DNA from: Muribaculaceae bacterium Isolate-037 (Harlan) | GTDB lineage: Bacteria > Bacteroidota > Bacteroidia > Bacteroidales > Muribaculaceae | Direction: 5' to 3' | DNA: 64,000 nucleotides | NCBI GenBank assembly: GCA_003762615.1 | Contig: RIAZ01000009.1 | Location: forward strand, 1-64,000 | Shown here: piece by piece, positions 34,743 to 42,073 of the stretch | How the letters are laid out: each line of letters begins with the position of its first letter | Numbering within the stretch: the first letter of the stretch is position 1 | The notes under the pieces: generated by a model | Told to the model about the DNA's origin: nothing | What the model saw: the letters and a program-made list of their open reading frames with translations, nothing else | Database searches by the model: none | Program-made: the position numbers and the translations under genes

Positions 34743-34769
34743 ATAGTGTTATCTTTTTTTTGGAAAACT

Positions 34770-34804
34770 GGTGGCGTAGGAAAAGGAAGCGAATCTACGC
34801 CACC
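34770..34804 (-). terminator. Hairpin terminator after the Tad2-like gene
   Basis: GGTGGCGTAG...CTACGCCACC, a perfect 10-bp stem with a 15-base loop, followed by AGTTTTCC on the minus strand. U-run is short, so termination may be partial. Confidence 0.6.
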
Positions 34805-34839
34805 GAAACCTTTTCTACACTTGGCAGATAGGCATATCC

Positions 34840-35541
34840 TTATTCAGTCACAAGTTCCCAGTCCTTTGCGAAAATGTCACTGATGCTTGCGACCCAACTA
34901 TCGGCTCGCCCGGTCTGACGGTTGTAGATAAGGCACTGTGATGTATAGTCGATGTGCTTTGCAGATTCCATGATAAGCCTCTTAGCCTCTTCTGGAACTG
35001 ACTGCATACCGGGGATGATTTCTGCGCGGATGTCGGTAGGCACTTGCTTGAAGACCATAAGACCTTTGCCGTTCCATCCCTCACGCCGTAGTACGAAGCC
35101 TTTCTCCAGCAGTGTGATTGCGACACCGAAAGAGAACGTACCCATACCGCCTTGCCCTGTTTCCATAAGCGTAGTTCTGGTGGCGAGCAGATTCATATAG
35201 TCTGCCATTGCGACATCCTGCGCCAGCAAGAGAGCCTTTGTGTCGGTATTACATTCTTTGAATTTTTCGCTCCGAATGAAAGCATAGAGATTTCCATTCT
35301 TTTCTGAGAGTTCTGTGTATTCAAGGTGCATCCTTTCAACAGCCGTTTCCGCAAGATGATAGGTCTTCTCAAATTCATCTTTCGGACACCAGCTTTCATA
35401 ACCGTTAGGGTAGATGACCTTATAGCCATCTTCAACTGTTTCAAGGCTTTTGGGGATTTCATCACCGGGCAGATAAATTTTGTCGCCCTTTCTTACCGCA
35501 GGAGTAGCCTGAACGGTCTTTGTGCCGATGTACTTCTTCAT
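34840..35541 (-). CDS. Tad2-like (DUF2829) anti-Thoeris protein with extra N-terminal domains
   Basis: Protein of 233 residues in three parts. Residues 1-62 form a small beta domain (VIYPNGYESWCPKDEFE). Residues 65-130 form a helical DUF. Residues 135-233 match DUF2829: FGVAITLLEKGFVLRREGWNGKG, LMVFKQVP, then WVASISDIFAKDWELV. DUF2829 proteins include Tad2, which sequesters the signalling molecules of Thoeris anti-phage defence. The conserved R-x-x-W-N-G-K-G and A-x-D-W residues are present. Its position in an accessory block with other small early genes fits a counter-defence role. The fusion to two further domains is common in Bacteroidales phages but unexplained. Confidence 0.75.
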   Translation of the reverse strand: MKKYIGTKTVQATPAVRKGDKIYLPGDEIPKSLETVEDGYKVIYPNGYESWCPKDEFEKTYHLAETAVERMHLEYTELSEKNGNLYAFIRSEKFKECNTDTKALLLAQDVAMADYMNLLATRTTLMETGQGGMGTFSFGVAITLLEKGFVLRREGWNGKGLMVFKQVPTDIRAEIIPGMQSVPEEAKRLIMESAKHIDYTSQCLIYNRQTGRADSWVASISDIFAKDWELVTE

Positions 35542-35559
35542 TGTCTTGTTAGTTAAAAG

Positions 35560-36015
35560 TTAATCATTACAGATGTTTTCAAAAAAATTTGGATTATCGT
35601 GCTTGTTTCCGATTACCTCGCAGCGATAGCCGGAAATGCGTTTATTCTTTGTGATTGTCTTATCGCCATTGGTATGATTCTCCGTCAGGCAAGGCGATAT
35701 ACATACGCCCTGTGTTCTGATTACGACCGGGCCTGTCTGTGTGCCGAAAGCATCCCAAGCATCGTCATAATCATCCACGATGGTAGTTTCCCAAGTCTGG
35801 CGCACTATATCTCCCTCAAAGATTTCACGCTTGTTGCGGTCAAGGAGATTGGTATATTGACCCACCGATTCCGGATAGACTTCAACTATGCCGATTTGGG
35901 ATTTGCTATCAATCGGCCATATCGCAGTCTTATTCTCCGCTGTCTGGACTAAATCGCCATACACCCAAGAATCATCCGCTATCGACCTGCCACGGAACTT
36001 GATTACTCTTGCCAT
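35560..36015 (-). CDS. YopX family protein
   Basis: Protein of 151 residues with the YopX signatures IKFRGRSIADDSWVYGDL, SVGQYTNLLDRNKREIFEGDIV and CEVIGNKHDNP at the end. YopX proteins are common in phages of Firmicutes and Bacteroidota; function unknown. Six bases separate it from the sliding-clamp gene. Confidence 0.85.
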   Translation of the reverse strand: MARVIKFRGRSIADDSWVYGDLVQTAENKTAIWPIDSKSQIGIVEVYPESVGQYTNLLDRNKREIFEGDIVRQTWETTIVDDYDDAWDAFGTQTGPVVIRTQGVCISPCLTENHTNGDKTITKNKRISGYRCEVIGNKHDNPNFFENICND

Positions 36016-36021
36016 AGTCCT

Positions 36022-37167
36022 TTATGCTACGTTGATGGTTACAGGCATACATAGTAGTGTAAGCTCCCCATATTCGTCATTCTCTTGCGGAATGAAGACT
36101 CCGGGTCTGTCATGGGATAGTATCTTGATTACTATCTTCTGGGTATTGAGGACGTTGATTATCCCCTTGAGATAAGAAGAATTGAATCCGATTTCTGCAT
36201 CGTTGCCGACATATTCACAGGCAATGCACTCTTCGCCACCTACATTGTAGGATAAATCTTGCGCGATTGCATCCATCCGGTCAGTCGATATTTTGAACCG
36301 AAGCAAGGAATTTTGATTGTCGGCAAAGATGGAAACACGGTTGATGGCATCTGCGAAATCGTTGCGGTCAACGGTGATGATTATCGGCTGGTTCTGGGGA
36401 ATCACACGATTGTAGTTTGGATAGTTGCCGTTAAGAAGAGTGGAAAGGACTTTGAAATCAGCACCCTCAAAAACTACGATTTTATTTGTGACGGTCACGT
36501 TAATCTGAGCTTGCTTTCCGATAAAGGCGCGAATCAAGGACAGGCTTTGTCCGGGGAGGATGAAACTTGTTTCCACGCCCGGAGCAGTCTGAGTGCTGCG
36601 ATATTTGGCAAGCACATGGGTATCGGTAGCTACGAATGTGATTGCATCAGGCTTTATATCCCATAATATGCCTTTCATCTGGGGACGAATCTCATCATTT
36701 CCGACAGCGAATGACACCTTATCAAATGCCGATATGACCTGTGATGCCGGGAGTGAGAAAGACCCCACGATGGTATTTGGGTCAACTTTGTCATTCAAGG
36801 GATACTCGTTTGCGGAAAGTCCTGAAAGGTTATATTTACCTTTCGGATGACAGATTATCACTGTCTTGGACTCTTCATCAATGTTGAAACTGATGGGGCA
36901 ATCCGGCATGGACTTGAGAAGTTCTGTGATTCGCTTTGCGTCGATGCAGACTTTTCCGCTGCCCTCTGCCGCAGATACTTCTACGCGGGATATGACTGTG
37001 TTGTCAACATCCGATGCTGTGATTGAGAGTGTCTTGATGTCGCTTTCCGATTCCTCAAGCGAGAACAGGAAACATCCCAAGATTGAGATGGTCGGTCGGT
37101 TATTGATGGCTTTGCCTGATGCCACCAAGCGACTTAATAGAATCTTACTGTTAATTGAAAATTTCAT
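36022..37167 (-). CDS. dnaN: DNA polymerase III beta sliding clamp
   Basis: Protein of 381 residues, the normal length for a bacterial beta clamp, with three repeated clamp domains: SINSKILLSRLVASGKAINNR at the start, ASQVISAFDKVSFAVGND near residue 125, and FADAINRVSIFADNQ near 255, then the C-terminal LLCMPVTINVA. A phage-encoded clamp of host type suggests recruitment of, or substitution within, the host replisome. The other genes here (deaminase, helicase) do not make a full replication set, so the polymerase may be outside the window or be the host's. Confidence 0.9.
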   Translation of the reverse strand: MKFSINSKILLSRLVASGKAINNRPTISILGCFLFSLEESESDIKTLSITASDVDNTVISRVEVSAAEGSGKVCIDAKRITELLKSMPDCPISFNIDEESKTVIICHPKGKYNLSGLSANEYPLNDKVDPNTIVGSFSLPASQVISAFDKVSFAVGNDEIRPQMKGILWDIKPDAITFVATDTHVLAKYRSTQTAPGVETSFILPGQSLSLIRAFIGKQAQINVTVTNKIVVFEGADFKVLSTLLNGNYPNYNRVIPQNQPIIITVDRNDFADAINRVSIFADNQNSLLRFKISTDRMDAIAQDLSYNVGGEECIACEYVGNDAEIGFNSSYLKGIINVLNTQKIVIKILSHDRPGVFIPQENDEYGELTLLCMPVTINVA

Positions 37168-37205
37168 ATTTGATAATGTTTAGTGTTGTCATAATTAGTC
37201 TTATT

Positions 37206-37718
37206 TCAGTCGTCGAAAGGGTCAGCCGTTTCAAGCTCTTCTTTTGGAATATGTTCTATGGTGATTCCGGCTCTTTTCAGTAGGTCTATACCATCGTGCA
37301 GACGATATGGACGTGAATAGACCACCCTCACAATGCCAGCCTGAATAATCAGTTTGGCACATTCAAGGCAGGGTTCATCAGTGACATAGATGGTAGCACC
37401 CTGAGAAGAATTGTTTGATTTCGCTAATTTTGTGATTGCGTTGGCTTCTGCGTGAAGTACATAAGGATAGGTCTTGAGTTCCCAACCATTTCGTTGAAAA
37501 TATAGTAACTTATGCTTATTTTCAGTTTCCATATCTGGACAGAATTGCTTTACAGCATATTCGCAGATATTTGGAAATCCACTTGGCGTACCGTTATATC
37601 CATCAGAGATGATGACCCCATCCTTGACAATAAGGCATCCGACTTGCAGCCGTATAGCGTGACTGTTCTCTGCCCATATAAAAGCCATACGGAGGTATTT
37701 TTTATCTTTCTTCGTCAT
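37206..37718 (-). CDS. Deoxycytidylate deaminase
   Basis: Protein of 170 residues with the zinc site HAEANAI (residues 78-84) and DEPCLECAKLI (PCxxC), and the substrate-binding SDGYNGTPSG near residue 35. It would convert dCMP to dUMP for thymidylate synthesis. No thymidylate synthase is seen in the window. Encoded between the sliding clamp and a radical SAM gene. Confidence 0.9.
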   Translation of the reverse strand: MTKKDKKYLRMAFIWAENSHAIRLQVGCLIVKDGVIISDGYNGTPSGFPNICEYAVKQFCPDMETENKHKLLYFQRNGWELKTYPYVLHAEANAITKLAKSNNSSQGATIYVTDEPCLECAKLIIQAGIVRVVYSRPYRLHDGIDLLKRAGITIEHIPKEELETADPFDD

Positions 37719-37730
37719 AATGATAGATTG

Positions 37731-38516
37731 TTAGAGTCCGAAAAGTTCCTTTGCCATCATAATGTCAGGGCGCGTTGACTTGATGAATCGTTTGCCACCG
37801 GCACATTTCAGGCAAGGTTTGGCGTTCCGAAGCTGATTGAACAGTGTCATAAATAAATCGGTATTTACATTGCCGAATGACGGGCATAGGCACGATTCAG
37901 AAAGATGCACATCGCCTTTATAATCCACCATAGGCTTGCAGAATGTTCCTTGAGGCTTCATCCCGTTCATCCGGTGCAACGATGACATTTGTTTGAAGAG
38001 AAGATGACCATTGACGCAAGACATAAAATAGGGATTCTTTGCCACTTCTGCCTGTGCTTCCTCGTCATTACAAGCTCTTCCGAGGTCTTGCATATAGATT
38101 GTTTCGTTGCTGATTTTGACCTTATCTATGGATTCAATCTCTGCCTTATGCGCCATGATGAAATCATAATCCTTATACCATTTGGGGTGTGAATAGACTT
38201 GCATACCGACAAAGGATTTAAGCCGGGATAACTTTTCCACCATATCCTTTTGTTCCGGATACCACATCCCATTAGACGTGACTGTAAAAACGGCTTCTTT
38301 ACCCAACAGTCTATCAAACATCTTGCAGAACTCAAAGAACTGCGGATGTTCCGTAGGCTCACCGCCTGAAATGATATACAGGGGACATCTCAAGAATCGA
38401 CCAAACTCAAGGGCTTTCCTGAATGTTGCTTCCGTCATAAGCGGCCCATCCGGGAGCGCGTTCTGCAAGCAGTGTCGGCATCCCTCTTGGCATCGGTTTG
38501 TTATCTGAATTAGCAT
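37731..38516 (-). CDS. Radical SAM protein with C-terminal cysteine cluster
   Basis: Protein of 261 residues starting MLIQITNRCQEGCRHCLQNA, with the C-x3-C-x2-C site at residues 9-16. The C-terminal part holds CKPMVDYKGDVHLSESCLCP and CLKCAGGK, an auxiliary SPASM/twitch-like cysteine cluster. That combination is typical of enzymes modifying peptides or proteins. The substrate is unknown. Confidence 0.75.
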   Translation of the reverse strand: MLIQITNRCQEGCRHCLQNALPDGPLMTEATFRKALEFGRFLRCPLYIISGGEPTEHPQFFEFCKMFDRLLGKEAVFTVTSNGMWYPEQKDMVEKLSRLKSFVGMQVYSHPKWYKDYDFIMAHKAEIESIDKVKISNETIYMQDLGRACNDEEAQAEVAKNPYFMSCVNGHLLFKQMSSLHRMNGMKPQGTFCKPMVDYKGDVHLSESCLCPSFGNVNTDLFMTLFNQLRNAKPCLKCAGGKRFIKSTRPDIMMAKELFGL

Positions 38517-38557
38517 ATTATTCTTTGTTTTCTTCGGTGTAGGACTCTATTTGGGAT

Positions 38558-38839
38558 TCAGAAACGATGATGGCATCCTGTCAGTTGGTTCACCAAACTC
38601 TGAAATTTGAAGAATGAATAGTGAATCAAAGGTTTTACAATAATCTTATCTTCATCATTTTCATCTCTTGTGTAGCAGTCAGGACAATAATGTCTTCCAT
38701 CTACTTCTTGCCAATCGTTTTCACAGGCTTCTTCCTCCATATCATGCTTATCGCTTGATACTGTGCAACCATCGCCATTTTCATATATTTCATAGCAGCG
38801 GTCGCATTTTACGCCATACATAATTTCTTCGTATATCAT
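38558..38839 (-). CDS. Zinc-ribbon protein, 93 aa
   Basis: Starts MIYEEIMYGVKCDRCYEIYE at ATG 38839, next to the upstream stop. Cysteine pairs CDRC and CPDC about 40 residues apart suggest one zinc site. Unknown function. Confidence 0.55.
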   Translation of the reverse strand: MIYEEIMYGVKCDRCYEIYENGDGCTVSSDKHDMEEEACENDWQEVDGRHYCPDCYTRDENDEDKIIVKPLIHYSFFKFQSLVNQLTGCHHRF

Positions 38840-38841
38840 AG

Positions 38842-39114
38842 TCAAAGAGTTATCTTGATTTCAAAAACTTCTGAAAGGACATTCGCACCCTCATCAGTCA
38901 GGCGATAGACTATGCCGCCATCAGAATCAGGTGTGGCAGTTGCCAGTTTTTCAGCCACAAGCCTTTGCCATTCCGGTATTGGCTTGCTTGCAGAATAGTA
39001 GTTCCGGTATGCCTCATAGACATCCTTGTTTTTCTGAACCTTGCCATTGGATGTATCCAGACCGATGGCGTGTTTCATCATCTTGATTTGTCGCGGAGTA
39101 AGAGTAAGTTCCAT
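38842..39114 (-). CDS. Hypothetical protein, 90 aa
   Basis: Starts MELTLTPRQIKMMKHAIGLD at ATG 39114, one base after the stop of the small gene upstream. The layout of helices then GGIVYRLTDEGANVLSE resembles a winged helix. The K-x-x-x-x-A-I-G-L start is seen in many Bacteroidales phage proteins. Unknown function. Confidence 0.5.
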   Translation of the reverse strand: MELTLTPRQIKMMKHAIGLDTSNGKVQKNKDVYEAYRNYYSASKPIPEWQRLVAEKLATATPDSDGGIVYRLTDEGANVLSEVFEIKITL

Positions 39115-39115
39115 A

Positions 39116-39247
39116 TCAGTCAACATCTACATCTATTTCGTAATTTGCAGACCCAAGCTCATATTCCACGCAATCCTCAATCTTGTCGAAAATCTCATTT
39201 TCAGACAGACCGATTTCATCCTTTATCGTGATTGTAATCTTTGCCAT
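39116..39247 (-). CDS. Small acidic protein, 43 aa
   Basis: Reads MAKITITIKDEIGLSENEIF and continues with an acidic helix. ATG at 39247, stop overlapping the next start region. Short but tightly placed between genes. Confidence 0.5.
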   Translation of the reverse strand: MAKITITIKDEIGLSENEIFDKIEDCVEYELGSANYEIDVDVD

Positions 39248-39255
39248 AGCCGGAT

Positions 39256-39582
39256 TTATTTGGATATTTTCTTATGTTCGGCCAAGAACTCATGCAGTTC
39301 ATCCTGCGATATAGAACCATCGTCATAGCGATACTGAACCCAAAGATGCTTTCCATCCACAATCTTCTTGTCGATGATTGTTGCATAGTGATTCTGGGAT
39401 GAATCAAAGGGATGGCTGGGTTCAACTGTAAAGAAATATCGGTCGCCAATCTTGATGTTGTCGAAGTATTCGCGCAGTTTGTTGTGATGGTGACGATAGC
39501 TCCACATACCCCATACGATTGCGATGATGATAGACAGCATTATGCCAATTACGACTATTTTGCCGACAGTCTCATTTTCCAT
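39256..39582 (-). CDS. Membrane-anchored protein, 108 aa
   Basis: One transmembrane helix (residues 8-28, VVIGIMLSIIIAIVWGMW) then a 75-residue soluble beta domain with DRYFFTVEPSHPF and HLWVQYRYDDGSIS. Probably faces the cytoplasm or periplasm from the inner membrane. Unknown function. Confidence 0.55.
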   Translation of the reverse strand: MENETVGKIVVIGIMLSIIIAIVWGMWSYRHHHNKLREYFDNIKIGDRYFFTVEPSHPFDSSQNHYATIIDKKIVDGKHLWVQYRYDDGSISQDELHEFLAEHKKISK

Positions 39583-39600
39583 TGTAGTGATTGTTTAGGG

Positions 39601-39633
39601 GAGCCGGGGATTGATGATTCCGCACCCCGGCTC
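39601..39633. other. GC-rich hairpin
   Basis: GAGCCGGGG...CCCCGGCTC, a 9-bp perfect stem with a 15-base loop between two gene runs. No U-run on either strand. Confidence 0.5.
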
Positions 39634-39655
39634 AGGGTTAGAAGATAGATGAATG

Positions 39656-39775
39656 TCAGTCGGTGATGATTGCGAGCTGTCCGCAGGCTGCACCATTTTC
39701 GATTTCTGACTTGGTTGCGATTGCTACCGCATAATCGTAACCCATAGCTTCAAGCTGTTTCTTGATTGCTTCCAT
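39656..39775 (-). CDS. Small hypothetical protein, 39 aa
   Basis: MEAIKKQLEAMGYDYAVAIA from ATG 39775, then SEIENGAACGQLAIITD. Short, with codon use like the neighbours. Unknown function. Confidence 0.45.
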   Translation of the reverse strand: MEAIKKQLEAMGYDYAVAIATKSEIENGAACGQLAIITD

Positions 39776-39794
39776 GTGGCTGTTGTGTTAAGTG

Positions 39795-40577
39795 TTATAC
39801 AATGTTCACGCCCTCAATAATGCCGTTACCGAGGTTGTTTTTCTCTGATATGCTATTGGGATTGATGGGCGATAACTTGACAAAGAAATAATCCTTATCA
39901 AAGTATTTCGCCAACTTTTCAGCGTTGAAGTCGGATTCATCCACAAGCGTAAGGTTGATTGTGGTCTTGAGATTGCTTTCCGTGCGGATTTGACCCAGTT
40001 CGGCTATGGTCATCTTCTTGGGATAGGGTATCAGCCAATTCCGCTTTTCATCGTCAAAGCTATGCAGACTTATCTGGAGGGTTACATTGCCCTTGATGAA
40101 AGAAAAGTCACTGCCGACAATGCCGATGGTCGAAACATAGTGATGGGTGTTCGGATATTTTTCCGTAATGCGCTTGATAGCCTCCTTTACGGCTTCAATG
40201 TTCAAGAAAGGCTCACCCATTCGGGTGTAGTTGATTTTGAACTCCTTTGCATCAGTCGGATTGAACCCTGCTTTTTCAATGGCAAATTCCACCTGACCGA
40301 TAATCTCATCTGCCGTAAGATTACGATAACGCTTCATATTGCCGGTCGCGCAGAACTTACAATTGACCGGACATCCGCTCATTGTCGATACGCCAATCAT
40401 CCAGCGTTCCGCACGACTGCCGAGATTGTTGTTATCAAGAAAATTCTGTTTGCGTCCGATTGCATCCTTTGTGTAGAATGGCAGAAACGTGTCTGTCGTT
40501 TCCACAAGCATCCCATCGGCAAGTTCAAGGCAATACACCGTGCCGTTCTTAAATGATTTCTGCTTCTTGATTTTCAT
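39795..40577 (-). CDS. RlmN/Cfr-like radical SAM protein
   Basis: Protein of 260 residues with CPVNCKFCATGNMKRYRNL (C-x3-C-x2-C) and YTRMGEPFLN, both signatures of the RlmN/Cfr group that methylate RNA. It is much shorter than RlmN (about 350-380 residues), lacking the N-terminal domain, and the C-terminal methyl-carrying cysteine is not evident. It may have a different substrate. Third radical SAM gene of this block. Confidence 0.75.
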   Translation of the reverse strand: MKIKKQKSFKNGTVYCLELADGMLVETTDTFLPFYTKDAIGRKQNFLDNNNLGSRAERWMIGVSTMSGCPVNCKFCATGNMKRYRNLTADEIIGQVEFAIEKAGFNPTDAKEFKINYTRMGEPFLNIEAVKEAIKRITEKYPNTHHYVSTIGIVGSDFSFIKGNVTLQISLHSFDDEKRNWLIPYPKKMTIAELGQIRTESNLKTTINLTLVDESDFNAEKLAKYFDKDYFFVKLSPINPNSISEKNNLGNGIIEGVNIV

Positions 40578-40583
40578 ATTGGT

Positions 40584-40799
40584 TTATTTTTGATACTTCT
40601 TCTTATATGCGGCGTATGCTTTCCAATAGTCATCGCCACTTAGGTTTTTCAATGCTTCATATTCACGCTCACGTTCCTCTTCTGCTTTATGTCGTCTGCG
40701 AATCTGACGGGCAACGAGGATATAGTAAATGATGAAACAGGTAATGCAACAAATGAAAGCAATCCTGCTAATCAAAGTCAAGATTTCATTAACTGTCAT
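40584..40799 (-). CDS. Small membrane protein with charged tail, 71 aa
   Basis: One hydrophobic helix (residues 10-32, IAFICCITCFIIYYILV) then a charged helical tail (RRRHKAEEEREREYEAL). ATG at 40799 overlaps the upstream stop (ATGA). Confidence 0.55.
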   Translation of the reverse strand: MTVNEILTLISRIAFICCITCFIIYYILVARQIRRRHKAEEEREREYEALKNLSGDDYWKAYAAYKKKYQK

Positions 40800-41302
40800 A
40801 ATGGCAAATGTTTGTTTGTGATACTCCATACAAGGATTCCGTATAGGAGTAAAAGAAAAGAATCCGATTTCCAGATGTTATTTATTGCCGATACCATTTT
40901 ACCATCATCATTCGCAAAGTTGTAAGATGCCTGATATTCGGGATTGCCCTGAACTGACCTTGTGGTAAAGAATAATCGGTGCTTGATTCCACAGATGGCA
41001 ATCTCTTTAGGTATCTTCCTCAAGATGTCATCAGCCGTGTATGCCGGCACGTCACGCCCATACACCCGGTTGTAATAGTCCTCACCGACAATAGCCACTC
41101 TACGAGGATTATCCCAGAAATCTTTCCTATCCTCGATATTTGTCACACGCAAATTGAAAATATTGCAGTGCTGACTTACGGGATGATAGACCATACTTGC
41201 ATCATCGCAATTCATACCGAGCGACATCAGACTCCTCATCTGGTCGATGGTAAGTGCCACGTTCTGCGTAGCCGGTTCCATTTTCTCTTCGTTCAGTACC
41301 AT
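40796..41302 (-). CDS. Hypothetical protein, 168 aa
   Basis: Begins MVLNEEKMEPATQNVALTID at ATG 41302. Soluble alpha/beta part with a C-terminal hydrophobic segment (SDSFLLLLYGILVWSI) that may anchor it in the membrane. Family unknown. Confidence 0.45.
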   Translation of the reverse strand: MVLNEEKMEPATQNVALTIDQMRSLMSLGMNCDDASMVYHPVSQHCNIFNLRVTNIEDRKDFWDNPRRVAIVGEDYYNRVYGRDVPAYTADDILRKIPKEIAICGIKHRLFFTTRSVQGNPEYQASYNFANDDGKMVSAINNIWKSDSFLLLLYGILVWSITNKHLPL

Positions 41303-41616
41303 ACTTGTCTTTTGTTGTGGTATTTTATCTTGCAGCTCTTTGTGCAGAATATCTGCTGGTATGATTTTTTGACAAACCACCGCCCACACATAGGGCATCG
41401 TAATTGTTCGCCCATCTTAGCCTTGCCATTCTTCGCACGGATTTCCTCAATCAAAGGGTGCAAACCGGGCAGGATATGACGTTTGACAAATCGCGATGGT
41501 CTGTCGGTCAGGTTACGCGGGTCATCTTCATAATCAAGACTGTCATAGAGGTCATAATTATGGTCGTAGGCGTAATCATCCCAGTCTTCTTCTATGTCAC
41601 AAATTGTCTGGTTCAT
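41293..41616 (-). CDS. Zinc-finger protein with acidic N-terminus, 107 aa
   Basis: N-terminal Asp/Tyr-rich part (DDYAYDHNYDLYDSLDYEDD), then a C-terminal zinc knuckle CPMCGRWFVKK...FCTKSCKIKYHNKR, as in MYM- or endonuclease-type fingers. First gene of the minus block beyond the promoter at 41649. Confidence 0.6.
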   Translation of the reverse strand: MNQTICDIEEDWDDYAYDHNYDLYDSLDYEDDPRNLTDRPSRFVKRHILPGLHPLIEEIRAKNGKAKMGEQLRCPMCGRWFVKKSYQQIFCTKSCKIKYHNKRQVWY

Positions 41617-41648
41617 CTTTTCTCATTAGGTCTATAACTAAACCGCTG

Positions 41649-41656
41649 CAAAGATA
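41649..41656 (-). promoter_or_regulatory. -7 element TATCTTTG, minus strand
   Basis: TATCTTTG 33 bases before the 41616 start. Shares an AT-rich divergent region (TATTTAACAATATTT, AGTATTTGCTATTG) with the XRE gene at 41804. Confidence 0.6.
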
Positions 41657-41753
41657 CACTAATATTATTTATTGAGCAAGTATTTGCTATTGTTTTAATC
41701 AGTATTTAACAATATTTCACTCTTTAGACTCGTTATAAGTACCTATGGAAGAG

Positions 41754-41761
41754 TATTTTTG
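41754..41761 (+). promoter_or_regulatory. -7 element TATTTTTG before XRE-fmt operon
   Basis: TATTTTTG 42 bases before ATG 41804. It drives the regulator and formyltransferase genes. Confidence 0.55.
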
Positions 41762-41803
41762 CAAAAAATTAAGAAACTACCCAAATCAGTATTTACTTTT
41801 ACT

Positions 41804-42073
41804 ATGGCAAAATTCAGAATCAAGAACATTGTCGCTGCTAAGGGCATGACCCTTAAAAGCCTCGCGGAAAAGATGGGAATCACCCCTCAGACACTCGGCA
41901 ACATCGTTAATGAAAAGGGCAATCCTAACATATCCACGCTTGAGCGAATTGCAAAAGTGCTGGAAGTGCCGGTATCTTCTTTATTCACAGATTACCTTGA
42001 GCCAAATTCCGCTATCATCATCTGTCCGCAGTGCGGCGCACGTATCGACATCCAGACCGGTTCATCAAAATGA
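41804..42073 (+). CDS. XRE-type repressor with zinc ribbon, upstream of fmt
   Basis: Protein of 89 residues: helix-turn-helix MAKFRIKNIVAAKGMTLKSL to ERIAKVLEVPVSSLF, then CPQCGARIDIQTG, a zinc ribbon half-site. ATG at 41804 is chosen as the domain start. Its stop overlaps the fmt ATG (ATGA at 42070-42073), so regulator and formyltransferase are translationally coupled. It probably controls its own divergent promoters. Confidence 0.8.
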   Translation: MAKFRIKNIVAAKGMTLKSLAEKMGITPQTLGNIVNEKGNPNISTLERIAKVLEVPVSSLFTDYLEPNSAIIICPQCGARIDIQTGSSK

